NCBI GenBank assembly: GCA_030267565.1
Contig: BRXU01000007.1
Span: forward strand, 124,001-188,000
Direction: 5' to 3'
Length of the DNA: 64,000 nt
DNA from: Pleodorina starrii
Lineage: Eukaryota > Chlorophyta > Chlorophyceae > Chlamydomonadales > Volvocaceae
Under the pieces are notes generated by a model, which was given only the letters and a program-made list of their open reading frames with translations, did not search any database and was not told the DNA's origin. Shown piece by piece: positions 33,933 to 44,129 of this stretch. Positions within the stretch are counted from its first letter, which is position 1. Every line of letters begins with the position of its first letter. A program made the translations under genes and the position numbers.

Positions 33933-35448
33933 CTTTGCCGCTGCTTATCGTATTGTGAAGCGATGCGTAGATGGGCGCCGAGCGAGCGGGCGATCAATCA
34001 ACCAATGAATGAATGAATGGACGTAATCGGAACGAAGGATGGGTATATGCGTATCGTAACCGCGCGCGCTGATGGATGGATGGATGGGTGGGTGGGTGGA
34101 TGGATGGATGGATGGATGGATGGATGGATGGATGGATGGATGGATGGACGTACGTGCGTGCGTGCGTACGTACGTACGTACGTACGTACGCGTGCAGCAG
34201 CAGCAGCAGCAGCCACAGTCTGCTAGGAATCACCACCGTGTGTTGAGACTTGAGAGGGTATCGGCTGTGTTGTGATAGTTGAGTTGAATGGAGTTGGGTT
34301 GAGTTGAGTTGGCTACTTGGGTTCGTTCGTACTGGGCTTGTACTGCAAAAGGCAGCAGGTGCATAACCGACGTAGCAAGGTCGGTGCATTCCATGATGAT
34401 AGGACGGAACCGCCGCCGTATGTTCAGTTGGCTGGTGCAGTTGATGATGAGTTGGCACTCTCTTGTGGTGGTGGTGGTGCGTGTTGGCTCGTGTGTAGTT
34501 GAGGGTTGGTTCTTAGGGCTCTTCGTTGCTAAGAGGGTTCAATCGTGTTGGTGGGGCTCGTAGATGGACTGGATGGTGGTGCGGCTCCGTCGCTCGACCG
34601 GAAGCCTAGCTGGAGCAATGCAATCTAGCCCTGAAACCACCTACCTACCTGCCTAGCTATGTGTGTGCGTGACTGAGTGGGTCTGTACGGCGGTATGCGC
34701 GCACCTGACGCTGCGTGCGTGGATGCGTGGATGGTCGGAACGGTGGTGCGTGGGCGCAGGTGGCGGCCCGACGACATGCAGCGACCGAGCAATAACAACG
34801 AACGTGGAGTGCAGTGCAGTGCAGGAATTGAGAATGAAGTGATGATGAAGCGATGCCTGATGGGCGTGCGTGCGTGGTACATCGATGTGCCAGCTAGCTA
34901 GCAGGACGTACGTACGTATGCGTGTTCGCGTGCGTGAAGGCGTGTGAGCATCAGACAGCGAGCAGAGGTAGCTAGATAGGTGTATTCACTACGTACGGAA
35001 CGAGGTCCTGCGTACATGCATCAGCAGTCTTTGTTTATTTATTGGCCGCACGGAAACTGCACAAGGGTTGATAAGGGGTACAGAGGGAGTGAATCCTTCA
35101 CCAGGCTTCACCCCATCCATCCAAATCCAGCAGCAGCATTCACACGCATGGACTTCAGCACAGCAGAGTCCCCATCCATCCGATCCCCATTCGTTCAAAT
35201 TAACCCAAACCAGGACGGACACAACTACTATCGTTACGTAATCAGCCACCTGCCCAGCCAGTCGCCTGCTGCTGGGCGGGGCTCGCTCCACATACACACC
35301 GTGCGTGCGTTTCCGTCGGACCCAATTGAACCCCCCTGCCCGACTGCGCCCTTCCCCCATCATCCTATCTATCAACCTATCTATCTGTCACCACGCAGCC
35401 ACATAAACAGTTGCGTGTGTGCATGAATGCTGTAAGCTCTTCGTTACG
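33933..35448. other. Convergent 3' region of exostosin and phosphatase genes
   Basis: No gene is seen. It holds GGAT and ACGT tetranucleotide repeats and many short GCGT/GTAC words. It should contain both 3' UTRs. Confidence 0.5.
34072..34192. repeat. GGAT repeat followed by CGTA/CGTG repeat
   Basis: About 18 GGAT/GGGT units (34072-34148), then a CGTA/CGTG run (34149-34192) whose CGTACGTACG part is self-complementary and could form a hairpin or cruciform. Confidence 0.9.
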
Positions 35449-38400
35449 TTACACCATGCCGTCGACGTCGGCCCACTGGCGTTCCTCCTCCTCTCGATCC
35501 AGAGCCCCCGGAGAGCGCTGTGCCAGCGCCTGGGCGGGCCAGCAGCCGTTGGAGGTCGACATTGAGATGTCAGCTCCGCGCATCAGCTCCTGCAAGCATG
35601 CATGCGTGCACGGTTTTGATTCCGGGCTTTGTTTGAGACTACCATTCATGGTGCTGCCTTACTTAAGACATGCACGATGAGGCTTACTGTGAACTGGGTG
35701 GTTTCGTTGGGAGAATGAAGTGTTGGGAGAAGGACAAGCAGGCTTCTAAAGTCCGTACGTGTGTATGCATCCGAGAAGTAGCAGGCTCGCTTGAGCCCAC
35801 CCTCCACTGTTGGGGAGGGTTGGGGCTTCACAGCAGTGTCATCAGTGGTAAGCAGTGGCGATCCGTGTGGACCTACTGTAAATCGGTTCATTTAATGAGC
35901 ATTTACTACTATGCTATGCTTCGGTTTCCGTTTGCCCAAGTTAACCCTGCCTTAAACTAGAAAGAGGATGCAAAGGTCAAGGCTACAAAATGTTTCGCAC
36001 CCGATGCGATTCGAACGCACGCGGGGAGACCCCACGGCCTTAGCAGGGCCGCGCCTTAACCACTCGGCCACAGGTGCGGAGCAGGATCTTCCTGCTGCTA
36101 AGCCATTCAGATGCACATATAGGTGAAAGCATGTTTATAACATATTCGAGCATGCCCTAACCAGACTCCCTGTGACGCGGACGGACGTGCAGGACCGAGG
36201 ACACGGGGTGGCAATATTTCGCGGTACGTCCGGCCTCCAGCGCAACATGTGCATTAATTTTTTGTGGTAATGGGCATTATAAGAGTGCGGTTGGACTGGA
36301 CTACATTGGGCATTCACAAATTCTGCCACTATCTGTCACATCAACTGGAACATGAAAGAGTGACAACGCGACACTTCTTCAGTTATTTGCCAATCGTGAA
36401 CGGCAATCGCGTTCAGCGCGAACCGCACAATCACTGGGCTTGGCTTGTCTAGTCCTGTTGCAATTCGCTGCCACCGTCGTTTGCCAACTGTCATGCACCA
36501 AAACACCCGTGTGCACAACAGTGACAAGCGTCGTCTTCTTCTCGAGAAGTCCCAGCGGCCGCGCCCCCCCTAAAAACATCAAGCGAAGTGGGGCCAGGAG
36601 ACGGATTTCCCTCCTCCTGCGCTTCTGCACCCCATCCGGCTCTCCTGCCATGCACAGATTCACTCCCCATCCCGCTCCCCACTCCCCATCACCTCCTTTT
36701 GTTACTCCCCAGTCACCTCCTCCCCCCATCTCCTCACCAGAGCGCGCGGCGTCAAGCGGTACAGGCACTTGGTGTGGTGCGGCATGAAGGGCAGGTCCGC
36801 ATTGCTGCCGTCCAGATAGCTGGGGTGCACGTCCTGCGTACATTATTAGATTTATTACGTAAATTCGGAACATGACAGGAAGGCGGTGGACGGAGGCACA
36901 CGGCATTTGTGGGACCTTGCCTATTCGGGCAACGGCTGGCAGCCGCCACCACAGCCACCGGCCACGCATGCCCGCGGGGCCTTTGCCGCCCCGTCCTTTG
37001 TGCATTACACATGTCAGAGCAGCCATGCGCCTGCCCGGGTAATGGCCCTTCCCTTGGTTCGCGGTTGGAAGAGGGAGGAGAGTACACCGGGGAACATGGC
37101 CCTTGGTCTCAGCGGTCCCAATGGCCGGCCCTCCAATCACTTTCAAATTCAATTTAAATTCGGTTTTGAATTCACTTCCAAATTCACTTTAAATTCACTT
37201 TCAATTTCACTTCATATTCACTCCAATCAACCAAAGGTCACTCCCAAATTCCTCCAGTTCCTACAGGTGAGGAGCCAGTGAGGGGGCAGCGGACGCGACG
37301 CGCTAGCGAGGCCCCTGGGGTTCCCCTTGGAGGCCCACCTTGTGCAGAATCACCGGCTCGGCGTTGGGGATGTTGTACACCTGGCCGGTACGGAAGGTGT
37401 ACGGCAGTCGTACAGCGTTTTCACGTACGGGCAGCAACGCATGGTGGATGTATGGCCAGAACAGCAGGATGGCAGGCGCTCCTATTCGCTTCGCTGAGCG
37501 TCACTTAAAGGGAAAATAGCAAACAAACAATCCCATCCAGTTCCCCTCGGGCACCGACGCGCTCAGCCGTCCAGGCTCTCCTGCCTCCGGGTTTAGCACT
37601 CCTTGCACCCCTTGCCGTCGCTGGCCTGGCATCGTCACACCTACCCACCGCAACTCCAACCGGGCTCCAAGCCCACAACCCAGTCTCCCCCCCCCCCCGG
37701 TCCCCCGGTCCCCCCGGGCCATAGCCACACCCCCTCTCACCGTCCACTTAAACACAAACCCACACCCCACACCCCACACACACGCGCATGGATAGGGCAT
37801 TCGCCTGGTGCACCCCCCTTCCAAGAATCCCACTTTGCTGCCCTTTTGCTCTGCGCCCCCTCCCCCGAAATGAACAAAACACACACACACACACACACAC
37901 ACACCCATGCACACACAAACACGCAAAAACGCACCTACTCACCCACCTGCAGGAACTGGCGCACCGTCCAATGCAGCCACCGCATCGCAAACACACGCAG
38001 CGTCAGGCCGTGAGACACGATGGCCACACACGTGTCTTCGGAGAACCTGCGGGGGGCCGGCCGGCGGGCGGGTGTTGGGGTGTTGGGGTGTTGGGGTGTT
38101 GGGGTGTTGGGGTGTTGGGGTGTTGGGGTGTTGGGGTGTTGGGGTGTTGGGGTGTTTGGGGGGGACAGGGTTGGGGGGCGCGCGGTCATTGCATCTGACC
38201 CGTCAGCGGCCGTGACTGGCGTGGCCAGCCACGTGCACGCGATGTTTGGGTTTTCAAGTCGTACAATCAAATGGCAAATGCAGGGAATGAACGGTATGCA
38301 GGAGGGAAAGGAGAGACGAAAGGGGAAAAGGAGAGACAGGAGAAGAGGAGGAGGAGGAGGAGGACGACGAGCGAGCGAGCGCACTCAACCTCTCTCCTCG

Positions 38401-41400
38401 CCTTGCTACGCCAAGCCCCCACACCACACACACACACAGCGGGTCCGTTCCCCGTTGCCGCGTTGCGGCACCCACACAAATTCGCTGAGCTCGGCAGCAG
38501 CCTGCCCCTTCCGAAGACAACTTCTCTCTCCACGACCGGCAACGGCAGCTTTCTCTTCCCTCCCCACGTGCCGTCCTTATCTGATAAGGCCCAAAACCCC
38601 CCCCACACACCTGCCGGCGCACATGTCCCGAACCAGGTGGTCCTGGAAGATCGTCAATCTGTCGTACACGTCTGCCACCGACTCCCCCGCTGGGAAGCGG
38701 TAGTAGAAGCGCCCGTAGCGCAACCGCTCCGCCTTACATTCCGCCTGGACACGTCAGCAGGCGGGGGGGTGGACCAGCGGCCAGGGAGGGTGTGTGGGCC
38801 AGGGAGGGTGTGTGGACCAGGGAGGTGCAATGCGAGGGAGGGGGAGGGGGACGGCGGGGACGGCGGGGAGCAGGATACCTATGGCCGGGGGCAACCGCGG
38901 GCATGACGTGATGTGATGGGACGTGATGTCTGATGGGACGTGACGTGGCCTGACGTGACGTGAGTGGATGCAGCAACGTGCGCATCCGCAGCAGCGCGGG
39001 GGGCTCCACCGTTAGTTGTGCTGCGCCGTTTGGAACGCAGCGGCACTGCGCACTGCCGTTGTGTGCCTCAGCAGCACGGGCGCTAAGGAAGTTGAGAGCG
39101 GACTTCTGAACACGAGTCGTGTCCGTGCAACCGCAACCGCAACTGCAACCGTAACCGCAACCGCAACCGCAGCCGCAACCGCAACGCACGGCCATCACGC
39201 CGCGCCGCGGCGCGCCCACACGAGTACGCACGCACGCACGTACGTACGTACGGGCAAAGACCTGTGCACGGCACACGTACCCGTCCACGACTCCACGTGC
39301 ACAACGTGTCCGTCCGTCCGTACCTGCACGCGCGGATCCTGGAAGTTGCCCCAGTCCTGCTCTCGCAGCTGCACCGCCTCCTTCACGCCGCTGACCAGCC
39401 CCCCCTCCGAAAGCTCGTCAGCCAACAGCCTGTGAGGGGGGTTATCCACGTATAGGCCGGAGCCCGTGAACGATAACGTAACAGAAGAATTCCGTCTCAT
39501 CTGCAAAAGAACAGCGAGGTAAGCTTGCCAAAACAGGGGGGGTTGAAGAGTGAATTTGCATCAATGAAACAATGAAACTGTGAGGGGGGGAGGCCAGGCG
39601 CAGGGCCCCATGCGAGGAGTGGCGCAGGGCAGGTGAGGGCCCAGAACCCCAGATTCGGGGAGCCCAATTCGAGCAGCCGCAGAAAGGAAAGGCACCACAC
39701 GGGCACCACCGAAGTCGAGGAGCCGGTCGACGGGGCGGTGTGCCGCAGTGTGGGGCTTCCGGCGGGCCACAAGCAACCGCAATCGCCGGAGGAGGCGGGG
39801 AAAGGGTCCCGGACGAAAGGGTCCCGGACTGGGTCCCGCTACAGGCTACATCGCGGGGTCACCCGATGGTGGGTGCAACGCCTCGGCGGCTGGGTGCCGC
39901 GTACCGGAAGGCGCCGGCCTGGGCGCTTCTCCCACCGGGAAGCAAGCCCACGCACGCTTGGGAGCGGAGCGGGCGGAAGCCATAAGCTGCGTGCGAGGGA
40001 CACACGGACCAACAGGACCCTTGATGCACGCACACACACACGCGCGGCGCCCACCCAGCGCAAAAGGCGCCGCATGGGGCGAGCGGGAAGAGACAGCCCA
40101 CGGTGTCAGTGGCCACCAACCGCACGGACCAGGCCGCCGCCGCCGCCGAGCCGGCCCCGCCGACGATTTCGCCCCGGCGGTTTCGGAGCGGCGCGCGCGA
40201 CGGACGGCGGCTCTCGGCGGTAAAGAGCCGCGTCGTCTCAGCCAGCCAGCCAGCCAGCCAAACACGCACGCACGCACGCACGCACCTGGCGGTTTCGGAG
40301 CAGCGCAGGAAGGGCGAGGTGTACATGTAGAGCCGCATGCCGGCCGCCTCTAGCGCGGGGCGCAGTCGGGAGCCCAGCAGCCGCGCCTGGGCCTCGCCGC
40401 ACTCGGAGAGCGGGATGTCGTGGTTGGGCACTCGCTCGTGCGCTTGCTGGTCGTCCAGCGTCATGCACTCTGTAGTACAGTACGACAAGTACGGCAAGTA
40501 GTACGGCAAGTAGTACAGCAAGTACGGTGGTTGCGGTCAGCGCTCAGCAAACGGCGCGGTTAGCGCACGGCATCGTGTGTGGTGCTCTGGTGTGGAGTGG
40601 TCGGCGGGCAAGTACGGTGAGCCGCGCAGCCCGTCGCCGTGTTTCGCCGTTTCGCTAGGACAGGCGCGTTTTGGATGAACTGATGGAAAATGGAATTCAG
40701 CCAGCCGACGCGCAGAGAGGGCGCTACGGTGCTGGGCGTGAGCCGTCAACAATAGCCGCCAGACCGTCGTTTCGCTCCCTCGGCGGCGCCCCTAGCGGCT
40801 AGCGCCACTCACTCATCCAGCTGTCGTACCGCCCGCCACTCACCTGCGTGCCGCAGCAGCATGATGCTGGCGGGCAGGCGCGAGACTACCTCCGCCCGAG
40901 TGCCGTACCCGACCGTACTGCACGGCACCGCCCACACGGTCGGCCCGACCCACGACGGAACCGCCGAGGCGCGGCCGCCGCCGCCGCCGCCGTAACCGTT
41001 ATCGTCCTCCGTCGCGCTGTCGGCGCCACCCCAGGAAGAGCCCTTGCCGCCGCTCGACACGCCGCCGGCGGCGGCGGCGGCAGCTGGCGGCGGGCGGAGC
41101 GCGTCCAGGGGAGGCAGTGACCCATGGGTCGCGTCGACCTTGGTGCTCGCGCCCGGCTGCTGCCGGTCGTCGCGCGCGCCAACCGGGTCCAGCTGCCCGG
41201 CGGCGGCGCTCTGCTGCCGGCCAACGTGCTCCGAAACCACGCGCTCGGGCGTCCTCCTCCCGTCGACTCCGCCACCAGCGCTGCCGCCGCCGCCGCCGCT
41301 GTCGCCGCCGCCGCCGCCGCCGCCGCTACCGCTGTCGCCAGCGGCTGGGGCAGTGGTGTAGCTGCGGTTGCCGCCGAGCCGCCCGCCGCTGTCGCTGCCG

Positions 41401-42122
41401 CGCGCGGCCGCCGCTGGGCTTGCGGAGGCGGAGGCGGATGTCGATCCTCCGCTGGCGTTACAGCGCGCCGAGCCGTTCAGCCACCAGTCCAATCGCGTCC
41501 GCTCGTTCCCACCCTCGTCGGTGCTCCTAACGCCGGTGCCGCCGCCCGCGCCGCCGCCGTTGAGCTGTCCGGCGCGCTCCGGCGCCAGGGGCCACGGCGG
41601 CGGCCCCGCATTTGGACCTTGCGGTGGCGCGCAGGAGCGCGCTTGGCGCGCTTCCTGGCCCCCAGGCCGCGACGCGGGAAGCCGAGGCGGCGCCAGAGGC
41701 CTCTGCTCTTCGTCGTCGGTCAAGCTGCGCAGCGGAACCCAGCGGCGCGGTGATTGACCGGCCCATGGGTCCGTGGGCGTTTGACGCTGCGGCGGCGGCC
41801 CTGCCGCCGCGCGCCGCCAGGCGGGCGTTGTTGCAGGCTGCGGCCCGATCACACGAGGGGTAGTAACTGTAGTTGGCAAGCGAAGCGGTGAAAGGAGCGC
41901 CATGGCGAGATGGACTGGAGCCGAAGGGTCGGGCTGGGGGGGAACGGGATGTCTCGCGGCGTCCAAGGAGGACACGGGGCGCTCCGAGTGGATGCCAGTG
42001 AGGGAAAGCAGCTGTTTGGAGCTTGCCAATCCGAAGCCGTCGGGCAACGTTGCGAGGCTCCACCAGACGGTGCCGTTGTTTCGGGCCCCCGACAGGTGAC
42101 GTGCACATGAACGGTAACACAT
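35449..42122 (-). CDS. Histidine phosphatase (phosphoglycerate-mutase-like), long N-terminal extension
   Basis: Eight exons from high to low coordinates: 42122-40844, 40469-40286, 39429-39324, 38744-38611, 38046-37947, 37380-37339, 36833-36738 and 35589-35449; 693 residues. The phosphatase core starts near residue 418 with ASIMLLRHAECM. It also has HDIPLSECGEAQARLLGSR, TSPFLRCSETA, LREQDWGNFQD, YGRFYYRFPAGESVADVYDR and IVSHGLTLRVFAMRW. Both family His residues and the conserved Arg and Glu are present. It most resembles plant phosphoglycerate-mutase-like proteins of the AT74 type; the substrate is unknown. The N-terminal 410 residues are Pro, Gly, Ser and Ala low complexity. The ATG at 42122 opens the frame; an ATG at 41903 with a better context (GCCATGGC) is an equally good start. 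The last intron holds tRNA-Ser. Confidence 0.85.
35995..36078 (-). tRNA. trnS-GCU: tRNA-Ser (anticodon GCU)
   Basis: On the minus strand, CGCACCT pairs with GGGTGCG as acceptor stem. GTGGCCGAGTGGTTAAGG forms the D arm/A box, and the anticodon loop CTGCTAA is closed by GGCC/GGCC pairs. A long variable arm (GTGGGGTCTCCCCGC) marks it as a serine tRNA. GTTCGAATC is the T arm/B box. The anticodon GCU reads AGC and AGU. It lies in the last intron of the histidine phosphatase gene, on the same strand as the host gene. No intron is visible in the tRNA. Confidence 0.93.
37877..37905. repeat. AC dinucleotide repeat in phosphatase intron 5
   Basis: About 14 AC units in the intron between 37381 and 37946. 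Confidence 0.85.
38071..38157. repeat. GGGGTGTT octanucleotide repeat, about 11 copies
   Basis: A near-perfect 8-base repeat in phosphatase intron 4. The plus strand carries regularly spaced G4 runs; the transcript of the minus-strand gene would carry C4 runs. Confidence 0.95.
39127..39186. repeat. CAACCG hexanucleotide repeat
   Basis: About ten units of CAACCG with CAACTG, GTAACC and CAGCCG variants in phosphatase intron 3. Confidence 0.85.
39218..39252. repeat. ACGC/ACGT tetranucleotide repeat
   Basis: About eight units in phosphatase intron 3, starting ACGCACGC and ending ACGTACGT. Confidence 0.8.
40240..40285. repeat. CAGC and ACGC tetranucleotide repeats at a splice donor
   Basis: CAGC units followed by ACGC units directly adjoin the end of phosphatase exon 2 at 40286, so the minus-strand donor reads GTGCGTGCGTGC. 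Confidence 0.85.
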
Positions 42123-42431
42123 TAGCAAGAACCGTCCTGCAAGTATGTGGATGGCTTTTATATCGCTAATTCATTCTCGTTGGTTGACGCAACGATCGAG
42201 GCATTCCCATCGCGGAATGCCCCATCTCGGAGAGGTAACCGTCCAGTTTATCGGGCCCCCAACGGAAGAGGGCGTGCAATTTATAGATCCTTACTATGAT
42301 AATTGCACAATATAGCAGTTGATGTATAGATATTGCCCTGAGGAAAAAGCTTTCGCAACAACATCTGAAAAACCCCACACGCCTTTGCTGCGTTCAAGTC
42401 TTGTTGCAGTGATAGTTGTTCATATACAAGG
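42123..42431. promoter_or_regulatory. Shared divergent promoter region, phosphatase and TFIIA
   Basis: Only 309 bases separate the two start codons, so both promoters and 5' UTRs must lie here. AT-rich words (TTTATATCG near 42156, AATTTATAG near 42278, ACAATATAG near 42305) are candidate core elements. Confidence 0.5.
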
Positions 42432-43525
42432 ATGATGAAGGGAGATGCGTCCAACATTTACAAGTGGGTGGTAGACGACGTCGTGGCAGGGATGGCGCCG
42501 GAGTTCCAGGCGGCCAACATCGACGAGTGAGCTGCGGTCGCATGTGCGAATGCTCTGAACAGCATCTGCATGCTGAGCAACCTGTATCGTGCGTATGGAC
42601 GCGCAGGTCGGTGCTCAATGAGCTGAAGCAGAAGTGGGAGGAGAAACTGAAGCAGCAGGGGCTGATTCGCGACGAGCACGACGTTGGCGATGACCTTCTG
42701 CTGGCGCAGATGCAGTGAGTTAGGCGCCCCTTGCGCTCTCGGCCCGTCGAACGGACGGTCGCGCTCCTATGCACTCACGCCGGGTCCGCACTGCCGCACC
42801 CCCTTCCCGCCTGGCGATTACGTCGCCCTCCCCTCAGTCGAGGCGCTGCAGCAGGCGGCAATGGTGACGACGACGGTGGGGGCGACGGGGCGGGCCCCAG
42901 CAGCTACCTGGGCAAGCGCAAGCAGCCCGAGCCGGCCCTGGCCACCGGGGCCTTGCTGAACCCCGCGCTGCAGGTCGCGCAGCAGTTTTTCGTCGCCTAC
43001 ACGCAGCACCTGCAGCAGCACACGCTGCAGCTCCAACAACAGCAGCAGCTGCAACTCCAGCAGCAACAACAGCAGCAGCAGCAACAACAGCAACAACAGC
43101 AACAGCAGCAGCAGCAACTAGCCCAGTACGCTCTGAAGCAGGAGCAACAGCAGCAGCAGGCGCCGCAGCAGCCGGCGCAACTGGCACCGCAGCAGCCGCA
43201 AGGGCAGCAGCAGTTCGGGTACTACCCGCCGGGCGTTATTCCGCAGCGGGATGGCGGGGACGACGCGCCGGCGGACGGGTCGGGAGCGGGCACGAGCGCG
43301 GGCGGGGAGGGCGAGGCGCCGCCGGAGGGCGATGAGGTGCTGTCGGAGGATGAGCACGACGACAACGACGAGGAGGAGGTGGTGGAGAACCTGATGATCG
43401 GGCAGTTTGAGAAAGTAAACAAAATGAAGAACCGCTGGAAGGTCACGATGCGCGACTGCGTGTTTCACATCAACGGGCGGGACTTCCTCTTCAAGAAGTG
43501 CAACGCGGAGTTTTCTTGGCAGTGA
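42432..43525 (+). CDS. TFIIA-L: Transcription factor IIA large (alpha/beta) subunit
   Basis: Three exons, 42432-42526, 42607-42714 and 42838-43525, give 296 residues. TFIIA binds TBP and stabilises it on promoters. The N-terminal helical part is recognisable (SNIYKWVVDDVVAGMAPEFQ, then SVLNELKQKWEEKL). The C-terminal beta-barrel half is also clear: ENLMIGQFEKVNKMKNRWKV followed by HINGRDFLFKKCNAEF, ending at the stop. The middle is a long glutamine tract (about 43020-43220) coded by mixed CAG and CAA, followed by a Gly/Glu/Asp acidic stretch. This organisation is usual for the family. Two in-frame ATGs stand side by side at 42432 and 42435. The gene is divergent from the histidine phosphatase, 309 bp away. 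No clear taspase-type cleavage site was seen. Confidence 0.95.
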
Positions 43526-44129
43526 AGGGAGCGCGGTTGGCTGGAGTTCGGGAGCAGGGATTGCATGAGCTCGGGAGGCAGGGTGGGCTGGGGAGGCAGG
43601 GGTGCTGTTTTCGGCGGCGCGTGTGATGCACGGAAGCTGGGTATTCGTGGGGGAGTCTGGTTTGGGAAGGGGATGTGGACTTCTGTAAAGCCACGGGCCC
43701 CGGGGTTTCGGGAGGGTGCGAGGAGATAGGCAAACCACAGTTTTGCGTTGTGCAAGCGCAAACAACAGTACTTTACCGAGTACTTTTGGCATGATTTTTA
43801 CTGCATGTTTCTATGATCGTTAGGCGTTTAGGTTGGACGAAGCAGGGGATAGCCTCGGTGCTGATGGGGTTAGAGCAGAGCAGAGCAGTGTTTTATGGAC
43901 AGATAATTCTGAATTTCCTTTGCACCGTCAGTTGCATAAGTGGGCAAAGGAATGGCCTGGGCAGTATTTGCCCATAGGAGTTGATTGTGGCCTCAGACGG
44001 GAATGTACGGTAACGGTTTGCGGTGCTTGGTGGGAGCGGTGGGCTCTTCCTAGTGCATACAATACATCAGTCAAATCGACTATTAAGTTGTATCGAACAC
44101 TTTAACCTATCCGCGGCGACGTTGCGACG
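43526..44129. other. TFIIA 3' region and methyltransferase 5' region
   Basis: No gene is supported. It contains a likely TFIIA polyadenylation signal and the promoter of the methyltransferase, which has no obvious TATA box. Confidence 0.5.
43684..43688 (+). terminator. Candidate polyadenylation signal of TFIIA
   Basis: TGTAA, 159 bases downstream of the stop codon. Confidence 0.5.

Noticed and set aside
34149..34192. Terminal inverted repeat of a transposon
   Set aside because: The CGTACGTACG run is a tetranucleotide microsatellite. No matching end or target-site duplication was found.
43833..44105. 90-codon frame between TFIIA and the methyltransferase
   Set aside because: No domain and no partner exon. 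It most likely lies in intergenic or 5' UTR sequence.
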